The notes under the pieces are model-generated. The model made no database searches and was not told the origin of the DNA. It was given only the letters and a program-made list of their open reading frames with translations. This document shows positions 23,537-32,461 of a stretch of 64,000 nt of DNA, piece after piece (the stretch's first letter is position 1; every line of letters starts with the position of its first letter). The position numbers and the translations under genes are program-made. This DNA is from Dorea_D hominis (GTDB lineage Bacteria; Bacillota; Clostridia; Lachnospirales; Lachnospiraceae). The stretch lies in NCBI RefSeq assembly GCF_014287705.1, contig NZ_JACOOY010000006.1, positions 131,858 to 195,857 on the forward strand, written 5' to 3'.

Positions 23537-24542
23537 TTTCCGCAATGTGATCGAGAAATGTGAGCGGGAGAAGATAGATCTTTTACTGATTGTGGGAGAT
23601 CTGTTTCACAGACAACCGCTGCTTCGTGAATTAAAAGAGGTCAGTTACCTGTTTGGAAAATTGACAAAAACACAGGTGGTTCTGGTTGCAGGAAACCACG
23701 ATTACATAAAAAAAGATTCTTATTACCGTACATTTCACTGGCAGAAACATGTGCATATGATATCGGCAGATGAGCCGCAGTGTATCGAACTTCCGGAGAT
23801 CAGTACATCTGTCTGTGGGTTTAGTTACCATTCGCGGGAGATAAGAGAACGTCTGGATATCAGCCAGTTGAAAAAGGGAAGACAAAAATACGAAATTTTG
23901 CTGCTGCATGGAGGAGATGAGACACATGTTCCATTTAACAGAGAGGATCTGCGGCGCGTAGATTATGATTATGTGGCACTCGGACATATTCATAAGCCAC
24001 AGACTGTGATAGATGGGAAAGCGGCATACAGTGGTGCGCTGGAACCAATCGATAAGAATGATACCGGAAAGCATGGTTTTATCAAAGGTGAAATAACAGA
24101 TGAAGGCTGCAGGATACGTTTTGTACCGGCAAGTGTCAGACGTTACATCCATGAGAAAATCACAGTGACACCGCAGTTTACCAATCAGGAGCTGCAGGAG
24201 CGAATAGAAGCATGTATCCGCGAACAGGGAGAACAGCATTTTTATAAATTTATACTGACCGGCTTCAGGGATCCTGATATTATGTTTGAGACGGTTCGGA
24301 GATTTTCTCCCGGTGACAGCTTATACGGTCATCCGGCGTTTGGAAATGAACATGGATGGAATATACTGGAAATCGCTGATCGGACAACGCCGGCATATGA
24401 TTTTGGGCAGCTTATGAAACAGCATAAAGAAGATATCCTGGGGGCATTTATCGAAGAATTATCAGAATATCCACAGGAAAGCATACAGTATCGTGCGCTT
24501 TGTGAGGGAGTACAGGCGCTGATGGATACAAGAAGGGGTTAG
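23442..24542 (+). CDS. SbcD/YhaO-like metallophosphoesterase exonuclease
   Basis: The 366-residue protein begins MKFLHLADIHLGA, the first metal motif of SbcD/Mre11 nucleases. It also has LLIVGDLFHR, VAGNHDYI, LLLHGGDE and LGHIHKPQ, so the full set of Mn-binding residues is present. The short C-terminal part matches YhaO more than SbcD. It would process DNA ends together with the ATPase encoded three bases downstream. Its first 95 bases lie inside the kinase gene in another frame, with GGAGAAG placed correctly before the ATG. Confidence 0.9.
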   Translation: MKFLHLADIHLGASPDLPNGLAEKRKKEIWNSFRNVIEKCEREKIDLLLIVGDLFHRQPLLRELKEVSYLFGKLTKTQVVLVAGNHDYIKKDSYYRTFHWQKHVHMISADEPQCIELPEISTSVCGFSYHSREIRERLDISQLKKGRQKYEILLLHGGDETHVPFNREDLRRVDYDYVALGHIHKPQTVIDGKAAYSGALEPIDKNDTGKHGFIKGEITDEGCRIRFVPASVRRYIHEKITVTPQFTNQELQERIEACIREQGEQHFYKFILTGFRDPDIMFETVRRFSPGDSLYGHPAFGNEHGWNILEIADRTTPAYDFGQLMKQHKEDILGAFIEELSEYPQESIQYRALCEGVQALMDTRRG

Positions 24543-24544
24543 TT

Positions 24545-26086
24545 ATGCGTATACGAGAGATCTGGATGAAGAATTTCGGGCGTTTTGCAGATCGCAGAAT
24601 TACTGTAAATGACGGCATACAACTGTTTTATGGAGAAAATGAAGCAGGTAAATCAACGATTCACACATTCCTGAAAGGGATGTTATTTGGGATGGAGCGA
24701 AAGCGTGGACGTGCTTCAGCAACTGATGAAAGCCATCTGTATGAACCGTGGGAAAATCCTAATTACTATGCAGGTGTGTTGCGATTTGAAGCGGGAGGCA
24801 AGACATTCTGCCTACAGAGATCATTTGAAAAAACAGGGAGAAAGGCAGAATTGTTCTGCGAGGAAGACGGAGAAGAATTTTCGGTAGAAAATGGAGATCT
24901 GGAAATGCTGCTCGATGGGCTGACTGCTTCAGGATACGAGAATACAATATCCTGTGGGCAATTGAAAGTAACACCGGATGCTTCACTTGGAACAGAGCTT
25001 CGCAATTATGCCACCAATGCTTGTGCGCAGGATAAGGGAGACATCGATCTGGGGGCGGCATTTGCCCGCTTGAAGGAACGGAAAAAGGACATAGAACGCC
25101 GGATAAAAATAAGACTGGAAGAACGACAGAAAAAGCAGGAAATTACGGAGCAGGAAGCATCCTATGTATGGACAGATATCCATAAGTACACCGAAGAGAA
25201 GAACCGCATCAGTGAAGAACTGGCACTCCGGGAGATGGAAAAACAGAAAAATAAAAGAGACAGTCTGGCTTATACAGAAGAAGTTTCCAAATGGCGGATT
25301 CATCCGATGGAGCTGATCGTATTTGTTCTTTTGATTATTTCCCCATTATTTATTGTGTCAAAACCGTGGAATTATCTGATGGCGATCATCATTTTCCTGT
25401 GCTGCCTGATTTATATCTGGAATCGGATGAAAGTAAGTAAACGTAAGGAAAAAACAGAGCCGGAGATTCTACTTGAAAAGATCCGACCGGAAGAAGAAAA
25501 AGCATCCAGAGAGAAACTGCTCTGGGAACAGAACCGCATAGAAACAGAATTGAAAGAGAAACAGACACAATATGAAAATCTGAAAGAACAGCTGGAAGAA
25601 CTAGATTTGACAGATGATGTTATTGAGAGATTACAGCAGACGAGAGACGCGGTTACGATGGCGTATGAACAACTGGAAGCTTTGTCGGGAAGACTGCGCG
25701 AGCAGACGGACAAGTTGTTAAATGGCAGAGTATCTGAGATTGTCTGTGCGTTTACAGGTGGAAAATACGAGCGGCTTTTTGTAGACGAAGACACGCGAAT
25801 TTATCTCATTACAGAGGACAGGAAAATCCGGATAGAACAGGTGAGCCGTGGAACAGCGGAACAGATCTATCTTGCACTTCGCATTGCGTCCGCAGAATTT
25901 CTCTATGAAGAAGAATTTCCACTGATTCTGGATGATACATTTGGATTTTATGATGAGAAACGTCTGGCAAATACATTACAGTGGCTTGCAGAAAATAAAA
26001 AACAGGTGTTGATCTTTACGTGTCAGAAACGGGAAGAAGAACTGCTTAAGAAAATGCATATTCCGTATAATAAGGAAAATGTATGA
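24545..26086 (+). CDS. YhaN-like SMC-type ATPase with membrane segment
   Basis: The 513-residue protein has an N-terminal half-ATPase with IREIWMKNFGRF and Walker A YGENEAGKST (about residues 31-40). A coiled coil follows, then two adjacent hydrophobic helices (about 257-300; VFVLLIISPLFIV and MAIIIFLCCLIYIW), a second coiled coil, and the C-terminal half with signature SRGTAEQIYLALRIA and Walker B LILDDTF. This is an SbcC/Rad50-like architecture whose coiled coil is interrupted by a membrane hairpin, as in Bacillus YhaN. It is far shorter than SbcC, about 1000 residues. It likely acts with the adjacent nuclease in DNA repair at the membrane. Confidence 0.85.
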   Translation: MRIREIWMKNFGRFADRRITVNDGIQLFYGENEAGKSTIHTFLKGMLFGMERKRGRASATDESHLYEPWENPNYYAGVLRFEAGGKTFCLQRSFEKTGRKAELFCEEDGEEFSVENGDLEMLLDGLTASGYENTISCGQLKVTPDASLGTELRNYATNACAQDKGDIDLGAAFARLKERKKDIERRIKIRLEERQKKQEITEQEASYVWTDIHKYTEEKNRISEELALREMEKQKNKRDSLAYTEEVSKWRIHPMELIVFVLLIISPLFIVSKPWNYLMAIIIFLCCLIYIWNRMKVSKRKEKTEPEILLEKIRPEEEKASREKLLWEQNRIETELKEKQTQYENLKEQLEELDLTDDVIERLQQTRDAVTMAYEQLEALSGRLREQTDKLLNGRVSEIVCAFTGGKYERLFVDEDTRIYLITEDRKIRIEQVSRGTAEQIYLALRIASAEFLYEEEFPLILDDTFGFYDEKRLANTLQWLAENKKQVLIFTCQKREEELLKKMHIPYNKENV

Positions 26087-26092
26087 TGCCAT

Positions 26093-26190
26093 AAAAAAGA
26101 GCTTCCAAGCAGATATAAACAAATCGAAGAAGTATGTTATCTCGTGGTTAGAGAAGGATACTTAAAAACTGCGGGGAAGCTCTTTTTGGC
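26093..26190. terminator. bidirectional terminator between convergent genes
   Basis: AAAGAGCTTCC (26096-26106) pairs with GGAAGCTCTTT (26175-26185), flanked by A-run and T-run on either side. Inside is a second hairpin AAGTAT...ATACTT. It can stop both the yhaN-like gene and prs. Confidence 0.8.
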
Positions 26191-26220
26191 TATATGATTC
26201 TAAATGTGAGAAGAGATGAT

Positions 26221-27405
26221 TTAAATCTCTTCTCCTCTTTTATATTTCTCGACAACGTGCTGGATTCTTTCGTTCGGGGAAAGAATGCTGCTGACAGAAC
26301 CGTCATGGTTCAGTGTGTCGATCAAGAGTGCGATATATTTACTCATATCACAGTTGATATAGTAAGGGCGCTCAAGAAGTTCAGGTGTCTGATAGATCAG
26401 ATTTGTTGTCAGGATACCATCAATAGTACCTTCTTCGTATGCCTGGTCGAATTTGTCCAGTCCGTTTGTGAACAGTCCGAATGTTGCGGCGGCAAAGATA
26501 CGTTTTGCTTTGCGGCGTTTTAACTGTCTGGCAACATCTAAGATACTGTCACCGGAAGAAATCATATCATCTAAGATGATTACATCTTTTCCCTCAACAG
26601 AAGAACCAAGGAACTCATGTGCAACGATCGGGTTGCGTCCATCTACGACTTTTGTATAATCACGTCTCTTGTAGAACATACCCATATCCAGATTCAATAC
26701 GTTGGCAAGGTAAACAGCACGACCGGTAGCACCTTCATCCGGGCTGATCGCCATCATATGTTCGCTGTCGATCTGGAGATCTTTATATTTGCGTAAAAGT
26801 CCTTTTACAAATTGATAGGTAGGACGAACGGTTTCAAATCCACTGAGCGGGATTGCATTTTGTACACGCGGATCATGTGCATCAAAAGTAATGATGTTGT
26901 CTACACCCATGCGTACTAACTCCTGCAGAGCAAGTGCACAGTCCAGAGACTCGCGTCCGCTTCTCTTGTGCTGGCGGCTCTCATAAAGGAATGGCATGAT
27001 CACGTTGATACGACGACCTTTTCCGCCAACGGCTGCGATGACACGTTTCAGATTCTGGAAATGATCATCCGGAGACATATGGTTTGTATGTCCACTCAGG
27101 GAATAAGTCAGGTTATAATTGCATACATCAACCATTAGATACAGGTCTTTACCGCGGACAGATTCACCAATAATACCTTTGGCTTCTCCGGAACCAAAAC
27201 GCGGAACCTTTGCATCAATCAGGTAATTGTCTCTTTCATAACCTTTGAATACTACATCATTTTTAAATTCGTGGCTGTCTTCACGACGCCAGTTTACGAT
27301 GTAGTCATTAACTCTTTTTCCCATCTCCTGACATCCGTCAAGGGCAATGATTCCAAGAGCTCCAACAGGTATATTATCCAGAACACGTTCGTTACGACGT
27401 AACAT
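26221..27405 (-). CDS. prs: ribose-phosphate pyrophosphokinase
   Basis: This enzyme makes PRPP from ribose 5-phosphate and ATP for nucleotide, NAD and histidine synthesis. The 394-residue protein shows NVIMPFLYESRQHKR in the ATP-binding part, DAHDPRVQN, and the PRPP loop VIILDDMISSGDSI. It is about 75 residues longer than classic enzymes, with the extra length at the N-terminus, as in a group of Clostridial homologues. The gene is last in a dnaD-dnaC-prs series and its start overlaps the end of dnaC by 14 bases. Confidence 0.92.
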   Translation of the reverse strand: MLRRNERVLDNIPVGALGIIALDGCQEMGKRVNDYIVNWRREDSHEFKNDVVFKGYERDNYLIDAKVPRFGSGEAKGIIGESVRGKDLYLMVDVCNYNLTYSLSGHTNHMSPDDHFQNLKRVIAAVGGKGRRINVIMPFLYESRQHKRSGRESLDCALALQELVRMGVDNIITFDAHDPRVQNAIPLSGFETVRPTYQFVKGLLRKYKDLQIDSEHMMAISPDEGATGRAVYLANVLNLDMGMFYKRRDYTKVVDGRNPIVAHEFLGSSVEGKDVIILDDMISSGDSILDVARQLKRRKAKRIFAAATFGLFTNGLDKFDQAYEEGTIDGILTTNLIYQTPELLERPYYINCDMSKYIALLIDTLNHDGSVSSILSPNERIQHVVEKYKRGEEI

Positions 27406-28417
27406 CTTTTGTACCTCCTAGGTTTAATAATTTTTTTTGGATGCGAATATCATCTCCGGTCAGACGAAGCATTGTATAACTGCTACTGAGCCGGGAGAAA
27501 ATTCTTTCTGAATAGATGTTTTTGATATCATCTAATGCCAGATTCGTAGAAATAATCGTAGATTTCCGGCGTAAAATACGTTCGTTCAGACACGCAAACA
27601 ACTGGGAAGATGTAAAACCATTTGCCATCTCTGTGCCGAGATCGTCAATGATCAGAAGATCACAGTTGTAAATGTAATTGGTGTCCGGGGATTCCTCATC
27701 GTAAGAATCTGAATCCTTTTTGCCAAACGTATTCTCAGCAAGTATATCAAAAAAATGCTTGGAAGAAAAGTAGATGACAGAATAAGCAGCATCTATCAGC
27801 TCTTTGGCAATACAGTTTGACAGAAATGTCTTGCCGACACCGGTGTCTCCATATAATAGTATGTTCCGAAAATCCGTGGAAAATGTATCTACAAATTCAT
27901 GACATGCATGTAGAGCAGTCTTCATAGAATCCAGAGAGGATCGTCCTGTTACCGGATCTATGTGGTTGCGTGAGTAATAATCCAGAGAAAGTGTAGAAAA
28001 ATTCTCGGATTTTAAAATCTCCTGCAAGTTTGACTGTGTATATAATAAATCCACAATTGCTTTTTTGAAGCAGTGGCATTTATTCGTTCCGATATAGCCC
28101 GTGTCTTTGCAGTCCGGGCAGAGATAATGCGGCTCCAGATAATGTGCCGGATATCCATGTGATTTGAGTAATTCTTTCTTGCGGGCAGATAAGGTATGTA
28201 TCTCTTGTTTTAAATCTGCCAGAGCAGAAGTCTCGCCATTTAACAGAAGTCTCGCCTGCCGGATACTGGCAGAAGAGATGGCGTTATCTATTTCTGCAAA
28301 CTCAGGGATCGCCTGTGTGACGCGTTCATAGCGCTCTTGTACCTGATGGACGGCGTCCAGCTGGCGCTGCTCATAGATGCGCATCAGTTCATTGTACTGT
28401 GAATTTGAAAGTGCCAT
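27392..28417 (-). CDS. DnaC/DnaI-type helicase-loading ATPase
   Basis: The 341-residue AAA+ protein has Walker A YGDTGVGKTF (about residues 188-197), Walker B LLIIDDLGTE, sensor-1 STN in IISTNLALDD and an arginine-rich ERIFSRL box. The N-terminal half contains a zinc-finger-like CPDC...CHC cluster, as in DnaI. It loads the replicative helicase together with the DnaD-type protein encoded directly upstream. GGGAGA precedes its ATG. Confidence 0.9.
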   Translation of the reverse strand: MALSNSQYNELMRIYEQRQLDAVHQVQERYERVTQAIPEFAEIDNAISSASIRQARLLLNGETSALADLKQEIHTLSARKKELLKSHGYPAHYLEPHYLCPDCKDTGYIGTNKCHCFKKAIVDLLYTQSNLQEILKSENFSTLSLDYYSRNHIDPVTGRSSLDSMKTALHACHEFVDTFSTDFRNILLYGDTGVGKTFLSNCIAKELIDAAYSVIYFSSKHFFDILAENTFGKKDSDSYDEESPDTNYIYNCDLLIIDDLGTEMANGFTSSQLFACLNERILRRKSTIISTNLALDDIKNIYSERIFSRLSSSYTMLRLTGDDIRIQKKLLNLGGTKDVTS

Positions 28418-28439
28418 AAAGAAAATCTCCCTTGTCTGC

Positions 28440-29441
28440 TTATTGCTGTATCAGTCTGCGCTCCAGATCGTTCATGTCATAAGAGCGGTTTTCAAAATTG
28501 TTAAACTTATTCCTTCCGGAAGGTTTGGAAGGCTGCGTTGTCTGCTGTCTGGCTTTGTCTGCTTTCGCACGTGTAAATGCGGCATCCAGAACAGAGACGT
28601 CTTCTAAAGTGTGGACGTTTTTCTTATACCAGTTCTTCAGAATAGAATCTGTATATTCAAAATTCGGCTGATGGATCATATTCATGGTTCGGTCACATGC
28701 TTCCAGAATGATTTCCAGAGAAAAAGCATATTCTTCGTGCCACTTGCGGATATATGCGATCTCAGATGCTGCAGGAGCACGTCCTTTGATTCCGTAAGCA
28801 TTCAGAATAGAATAGCAGTTCTTGTTATAAAGAACAGAATTGGTCTTTGCCTGTTCTGCAGTGCGGATATCCTGACTGTGCCAGGATAAAGCAACTTTCT
28901 GGATGTAATGGATACTCTTATGTCCGTTTTCAACACAATATTCGATTAGATACTCGATCAAATCAGCTGACATCTGTAATGTCTCATAAAAATATGTAAT
29001 CGCATTAATATCTGTAGCAGATAAAGTCTTGCCAAGATACTGTTCAGCTACAAAAAGTAATTCTTTAAATTCCTTGCGGTTACCATGCTTTCTGGTGTTC
29101 ACAGACTTGTCCGTGCCCGAAACCGGTGCAACAGTCAGCGAAGCTTCTGATGGAGAAACTTCAGCTTGTAAAGAACGGTCCGGAGCTTCTTCTTTGTATT
29201 CGAGAAGTCCCTGACCTTCCCAGTATTTGAAAGCGCGTAAAATATCTTTCTCCGTACACTCTAAAAGATCAGCTAGTCTGGACGGAGCCGGCAAAGAGGC
29301 AGACTCGTCCAGGTGGCGAAGAAGCATAAGATAAACTTTTACATATTCTCCATTTGCTTTTGGCATATACCGGTCAATGAATTCGTTCTCCAGAACCGTA
29401 ACTGTTTTTTTTGCCTGATTTGTTAAAGTCAGTGTTTTCAT
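28440..29441 (-). CDS. DnaD/DnaB-type primosome protein
   Basis: The 333-residue protein has an N-terminal winged-helix region (about 10-85) and two DnaB_2/DnaD C-terminal-type domains. The first is around FVAEQYLGKTLSATDINAI; the second carries a YxxIxxxYGI-like segment (YSILNAYGIKG) and ILKNWYKKNVHT. Such proteins remodel DNA at the origin or at stalled forks and recruit the helicase loader. It lies 22 bases upstream of the dnaC-like gene. Spacing from AGGAGG to the ATG is long (about 14), so a slightly later start is possible. Confidence 0.88.
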   Translation of the reverse strand: MKTLTLTNQAKKTVTVLENEFIDRYMPKANGEYVKVYLMLLRHLDESASLPAPSRLADLLECTEKDILRAFKYWEGQGLLEYKEEAPDRSLQAEVSPSEASLTVAPVSGTDKSVNTRKHGNRKEFKELLFVAEQYLGKTLSATDINAITYFYETLQMSADLIEYLIEYCVENGHKSIHYIQKVALSWHSQDIRTAEQAKTNSVLYNKNCYSILNAYGIKGRAPAASEIAYIRKWHEEYAFSLEIILEACDRTMNMIHQPNFEYTDSILKNWYKKNVHTLEDVSVLDAAFTRAKADKARQQTTQPSKPSGRNKFNNFENRSYDMNDLERRLIQQ

Positions 29442-29486
29442 ACCCGCCTGATGAGCCTCCTAATGTCTTTCAAATGTTGCAGGATC

Positions 29487-29576
29487 ATTATAACATCAGT
29501 TGACCGGGCAAAAAAGAAATTTTTAAGCCAAAAATCAGGTTTTTTGTGGATAAAATCCTGTGGAAAATGTGGATAA
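29487..29576 (-). promoter_or_regulatory. dnaD promoter region with three DnaA boxes
   Basis: On the minus strand a -10 TATAAT lies at 29492-29487. Just upstream are TTATCCACA at 29576-29568, TTTTCCACA at 29567-29559 and TTATCCACA at 29553-29545, the first two directly abutting. Two are perfect DnaA boxes and one differs by a single base. They lie between murC and dnaD and could couple primosome expression to DnaA-ATP. Confidence 0.65.
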
Positions 29577-29579
29577 CTC

Positions 29580-30956
29580 TTACTTAACGAGCGTTTCCCC
29601 AATGTTTACAACGTCTCCGGCTCCCATAGTTATCAACACATCACCTTTTTGACAATGTTCGCGACAGAAGTTTTCAATCTCTTCAAAAGAAGGAAAATAA
29701 TATACATCTGCACCTTTTTCAGCGATTGCGTCTGCAAGGTCTTTGGAAGAGATGCCGAGTGTGTCTGTCTCTCTTGCGGCATAAATATCTGCAAGGATCA
29801 CATGATCCGTATGAGATAATGCTTCAGCAAATTCCGGGAAGAGAGCCTTGGTACGTGTATAAGTGTGAGGCTGGAAAATACACCAGATCTCACGGTGTGG
29901 ATAATGTTTTGCAGCAGTCAGGGAAGCAGTGATCTCTGTCGGATGATGTGCATAATCATCAATGACAGTGACGCCGTCAAATTCACCTTTGTATTCAAAT
30001 CTGCGGTTTGTACCGTGGAAATCTTTCAGTCCCTGTCCGGCCGTCTTCGGATCGATTTTCAGAATATCAGCCACAGCAAGTGCTGCCAGTGCGTTAGATA
30101 CGTTGTGATCTCCGTTGACAGAGAGTGCGATTCTTGTTACAAACTCTCCATTTTTCACGAAATCGAAAGAAGCCTCTCCGATCTGGTCGTGAAGAATATT
30201 TGTTGCACTGTAGTCATAAGAACTGTCCGGACCATAAGTTACAACACGGCATGCAAGCCCGTCTGTGATCTCGTGAAGCTCCGGAATCTCACCATTAATA
30301 ACAAGTGTGCCGTCTGCCGGCAATAGCTCAGCAAACTTGCGGAAAGAGTGACGGATATCCGCAAGGTCTTTGAAGAAATCCAGATGATCCTCATCAATGT
30401 TCAAAATAACTCCAATCTTCGGGAAGAAATGCAGGAAACTGTTCGTGTATTCGCATGCTTCTGTAAGGAAGATTTCGGAATTACCGACGCGGATATTACC
30501 ACCGATGGCTTTTAAAATACCGCCGACAGAAATCGTTGGATCCATCTCGGCACTTAAAAGAATGTGGGAAAGCATGGAAGTTGTTGTTGTCTTGCCATGG
30601 GTTCCGGATACAGCGATCGGAGTATCATAATTAGTCATTAACTGTCCGAGGAGTTCGGCACGGCTCAGCATAGGAAGTCCTTTCTGGACTGCTGCCTGAT
30701 ATTCCTCGTTGTCTGCATGAATTGCTGCCGTGTAAACAACAACATCAATTCCTTCTATTATATTAGAAGCTTTCTGTCCGTAAAAAATAGTGACGCCGGC
30801 TTTCTCAAGCTGTTCTGTAAGCGGAGAACGTTTGTTATCTGATCCGGAGATTGTGAAATGTTCTTCCAAAAGAACTTCTGCCAGACCACTCATGCTGATT
30901 CCGCCAATTCCAATGAAGTGTACGTGTACCGGTTGTTCAAAATTGATTTTATACAT
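29580..30956 (-). CDS. murC: UDP-N-acetylmuramate--L-alanine ligase
   Basis: MurC adds the first amino acid of the peptidoglycan stem peptide. The 458-residue protein has HFIGIGGISMSGLAEVL at the N-terminus, ATP loop SGTHGKTTTTSM, EACEYTNSFLHF, LNIDEDHLDFF, and the C-terminal IDDYAHHPTEI and FQPHTYTRTK motifs. All central ligase motifs are present. AAGGATGG precedes the start. It appears monocistronic from its own promoter. Confidence 0.96.
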   Translation of the reverse strand: MYKINFEQPVHVHFIGIGGISMSGLAEVLLEEHFTISGSDNKRSPLTEQLEKAGVTIFYGQKASNIIEGIDVVVYTAAIHADNEEYQAAVQKGLPMLSRAELLGQLMTNYDTPIAVSGTHGKTTTTSMLSHILLSAEMDPTISVGGILKAIGGNIRVGNSEIFLTEACEYTNSFLHFFPKIGVILNIDEDHLDFFKDLADIRHSFRKFAELLPADGTLVINGEIPELHEITDGLACRVVTYGPDSSYDYSATNILHDQIGEASFDFVKNGEFVTRIALSVNGDHNVSNALAALAVADILKIDPKTAGQGLKDFHGTNRRFEYKGEFDGVTVIDDYAHHPTEITASLTAAKHYPHREIWCIFQPHTYTRTKALFPEFAEALSHTDHVILADIYAARETDTLGISSKDLADAIAEKGADVYYFPSFEEIENFCREHCQKGDVLITMGAGDVVNIGETLVK

Positions 30957-31031
30957 AAGCTACCATCCTTAGTTTTAATGCTCCGGCGGGTTGCCGGAAA
31001 GTGTTCATAATTTACTTACTTCTATCATATT

Positions 31032-31060
31032 ATTATAAACATATCTGGCAAAAAAACCAA
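31032..31060 (-). promoter_or_regulatory. murC promoter
   Basis: On the minus strand TTGGTT (31060-31055), a 17-bp spacer and TATAAT (31037-31032). Confidence 0.6.
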
Positions 31061-31148
31061 CCTAAAATTTCTTGGTATATTTTCATAAAAAGGTCACGAA
31101 ACGTTTACTAAAATTGTGAAAAATGTTCGCGGAAGGATAAATATATGC

Positions 31149-31154
31149 TATAAT
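31149..31154 (+). promoter_or_regulatory. -10 element of the glg operon
   Basis: TATAAT lies 33 bases before the glgC start; the -35 position reads TTCGCG and is poor, so an activator or an alternative factor may be needed. Confidence 0.4.
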
Positions 31155-31186
31155 AAGATAATAAACGACTGTGAAGGGGTGAAGAC

Positions 31187-32461
31187 ATGAGAAAGAAGGA
31201 AATGATAGCAATGCTTCTGGCAGGCGGACAAGGCAGCAGACTTGGAGTCCTAACTGCTAAAGTTGCAAAACCTGCAGTAGCTTTCGGAGGAAAGTACCGG
31301 ATTATTGATTTTCCTCTGAGTAACTGCATTAATTCTGGAATTGACACCGTGGGAGTACTGACACAGTATCAACCGCTTCGATTGAATGCTCATATCGGAA
31401 TCGGAATTCCGTGGGATCTGGACAGAAATTATGGTGGAGTAACGATTTTACCACCATATGAGAAGAGCACGAGCAGTGAATGGTATACCGGAACTGCGAA
31501 TGCGATTTATCAGAATATTGATTACATAGAGACTTTTCATCCGGATTATGTACTGATCTTATCCGGAGATCATATCTATAAGATGGACTATGAAGTTATG
31601 CTGGATTATCACAAAGCGAATAATGCGGATGTGACGATCGCAGCGATGCCGGTGCCGATGGAAGAGGCAAGCCGATTTGGAATCGTGATCACAGATGATG
31701 ATGGAAGGATCACAGAATTTCAGGAAAAACCGGAGAAGCCGAAGAGTAATCTCGCATCTATGGGAATTTACATTTTCAGTTGGCCGGTGCTCAAAGAAGC
31801 ATTGCATACGATGAGAGATGAGTCTGGATGTGATTTTGGTAAACATATTATTCCATATTGTCACAGAAAAGGTGAACGCTTATTTGCTTACGAGTACAAT
31901 GGTTACTGGAAAGACGTAGGAACGCTTGGTTCTTACTGGGAAGCGAATATGGAACTGATCGATATCATTCCAGAGTTCAATCTTTATGAAGAGTTCTGGA
32001 AGATTTATACAAACAGTGGCATCCTGCCGCCACAGTATATTTCCGAACAGGCAGTGATCGACAGATGCATTATCGGTAATGGATCAGAAATTTACGGTGA
32101 AGTTCACAATAGTGTTATCGGATCTGGTGTTGTGATAGGAGAAGGAACCGTTGTGAGAGATTCTATCATTATGAAGGATGCAGTAATCGGCAAAAACTGT
32201 GTTGTGGACAAGGCGATTATCGCAGAGAACTGTAAAATCGGTGATGAAGTTGTAATGGGAATCGGAAGAGATGTACCGAACCGCCTGAAACCGTCCGTAT
32301 ATTCTTTTGGACTGGTAACGATTGGAGAGAATTCGGCAATCCCGGAAAAAGTACAGATTGGAAAAAATACTGCGATCAGTGGTAAGACAACGGCAGAGGA
32401 TTACCCGGATGGCGTACTGGACAGCGGAGAGACTTTGATAAAGGCAGGTGAACGGGTATGA
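31187..32461 (+). CDS. glgC: glucose-1-phosphate adenylyltransferase, catalytic subunit
   Basis: GlgC makes ADP-glucose from glucose 1-phosphate and ATP for glycogen. The 424-residue protein has AMLLAGGQGSRLGVLT at the nucleotide site, KPAVAFGGKYRIIDF, WYTGTANAIYQN, LILSGDHIYKMDY, FQEKPEKP, and a C-terminal left-handed beta-helix of hexapeptide repeats (VIGKNCVVDKAIIAEN). It overlaps glgD by four bases (ATGA). In Firmicutes the active enzyme is a GlgC-GlgD hetero-oligomer. Confidence 0.96.
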   Translation: MRKKEMIAMLLAGGQGSRLGVLTAKVAKPAVAFGGKYRIIDFPLSNCINSGIDTVGVLTQYQPLRLNAHIGIGIPWDLDRNYGGVTILPPYEKSTSSEWYTGTANAIYQNIDYIETFHPDYVLILSGDHIYKMDYEVMLDYHKANNADVTIAAMPVPMEEASRFGIVITDDDGRITEFQEKPEKPKSNLASMGIYIFSWPVLKEALHTMRDESGCDFGKHIIPYCHRKGERLFAYEYNGYWKDVGTLGSYWEANMELIDIIPEFNLYEEFWKIYTNSGILPPQYISEQAVIDRCIIGNGSEIYGEVHNSVIGSGVVIGEGTVVRDSIIMKDAVIGKNCVVDKAIIAENCKIGDEVVMGIGRDVPNRLKPSVYSFGLVTIGENSAIPEKVQIGKNTAISGKTTAEDYPDGVLDSGETLIKAGERV

